From Sceloporus undulatus (taxonomy: Eukaryota; Chordata; Lepidosauria; Squamata; Phrynosomatidae), in assembly GCF_019175285.1 (NCBI RefSeq), contig NC_056527.1, forward strand, positions 19,197,319 through 19,261,318: DNA of 64,000 nucleotides. The letters are read 5' to 3'. The notes under the pieces are model-generated. The model did no database searches. It was not told where the DNA came from and worked only from the letters and a program-made list of their open reading frames with translations. Both the position numbers and the translations under genes were made by a program. Below, one piece after another: positions 63,561 to 64,000 of this stretch. Each line of letters opens with the position of its first letter. The first letter of the stretch is position 1.

Positions 63561-63976
63561 CAGCCAGTTGAGAGAGAAGGGGCGAAGAGGCTGTAAAAGG
63601 GTTTCCCTCTTCTTCGTTTTTCCTTGCACCCCTCCACCGTTGATTAGTTTTTCCCCACCTTTTTGTAAAGCAATGGCCAAGGCAGTGAGGCCTGGAGAAG
63701 GAACAAGTGTGGGAAAAGGCAACAGGAGCTGAAGGGCAGGATGCGGGAGACTTGAGGGAGATCCAGGCTTAACATACACACAGAGAGAGAGAGAGTAAAG
63801 CAAAGCCTCTTTTGGACTCTGCTTGCTGCTGCTGCGAGAGCTTTCTGCATATCTCTTCTTCTTTGAACCGTCTTTCCTGGAGGATTTAAGAGCCAAGACC
63901 AACAAGAGGGATTGTGTGCTGAAACAAGGAGGCTCTCTTCTCTTCCTTTCAACCCTCCCTGGAGCAAGAAAAGAAG
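63561..63976 (+). other. Putative 5' untranslated region
   Basis: Pyrimidine-rich, still CpG-containing, with no long frame in register with the downstream ATG. An in-frame TGA at 63920-63922 closes the reading frame before 63977. A small upstream ORF lies at 63673-63732. A donor-like CCCCG|GTGAGA occurs at about 63480 and an acceptor-like pyrimidine tract with TTTTGTAAAG at 63661-63670, so part of this could be an intron. The 5' limit is unknown. Confidence 0.5.
63673..63732 (+). CDS. Putative upstream ORF (19 codons)
   Basis: ATG at 63673 has A at -3 and G at +4 (GCAATGG), a good initiation context. The frame reads MAKAVRPGEGTSVGKGNRS and stops with TGA. If transcribed as 5'UTR it could lower initiation at the main ATG 300 bases downstream. 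The peptide itself shows no recognised motif. It may lie in an intron instead. Confidence 0.3.
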   Translation: MAKAVRPGEGTSVGKGNRS

Positions 63977-64000
63977 ATGGACTGGGGGCTCTTCTTCCTC
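63977..64000 (+). CDS. Start of first coding exon, secreted or membrane protein (partial)
   Basis: Only eight codons are visible, reading M-D-W-G-L-F-F-L, and the window ends inside the exon. The ATG has purines around it (AAGAAGATGG: A at -3, G at +4), a strong Kozak context, and an in-frame TGA 57 bases upstream supports it as the true start. A short acidic/aromatic n-region running into Leu/Phe residues is typical of a signal peptide h-region, so the product is likely secretory, secreted or type I membrane. Its position downstream of a CpG island supports a real gene. I do not recognise the gene with confidence. The start and nearby leader bases loosely resemble what I recall of neuropilin-1 (MERGLPLL...), but eight residues cannot carry that identification. 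Confidence 0.55.

Overview
The window is vertebrate nuclear DNA, almost certainly from a squamate reptile (lizard or snake). The evidence is the repeat content: Sauria-type tRNA SINEs, a second abundant tRNA-derived SINE family, a 5S rRNA-derived SINE, CR1 and BovB/RTE LINE 3' ends, and very many short non-autonomous DNA transposons. No bacterial, viral or organellar genes are seen. An iguanian lizard is plausible, but I cannot fix the clade from sequence alone.

About 62.7 kb of the 64 kb is intergenic. I find no convincing protein-coding exon in it. The open frames either translate repeats (GGA/GAA arrays, LINE remnants, MITEs) or are short chance frames. From left to right: 1-15 kb holds CR1 and BovB fragments, several MITEs and SINEs, and a GA-rich array; 15-34 kb is AT-rich and poor in recent repeats, with two candidate conserved non-coding blocks (about 16.9-17.35 kb and 29.4-30.2 kb); 34-39 kb has two related GC-rich elements built on an 80-bp palindromic tandem unit, with assembly gaps; 41.2-43.4 kb is an uncharacterised complex repeat that recurs at 57.2-58.1 kb; 45-50 kb has nested Tigger, Sauria and MITE insertions; 50-57 kb holds BovB, a MER2-like relic and simple repeats; 58-62.6 kb is dense with CR1, a hAT insertion and MITEs.

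The right end changes character. From about 62.7 kb the sequence is a CpG-rich, G-rich promoter-like region with GC-box-like and G-quadruplex-like motifs, a pyrimidine-rich probable 5'UTR and a small upstream ORF. The last 24 bases are an ATG in strong Kozak context that begins a hydrophobic, signal-peptide-like N-terminus (MDWGLFFL). The window therefore probably lies upstream of, and ends just inside, the first coding exon of a plus-strand gene for a secreted or membrane protein. The rest is its 5' flank, where any function would be regulatory. I do not see an undescribed multi-gene system. The most unusual items are the 80-bp palindromic arrays, the 41-43 kb repeat family, and the well-resolved nested transposon insertions with readable target-site duplications.
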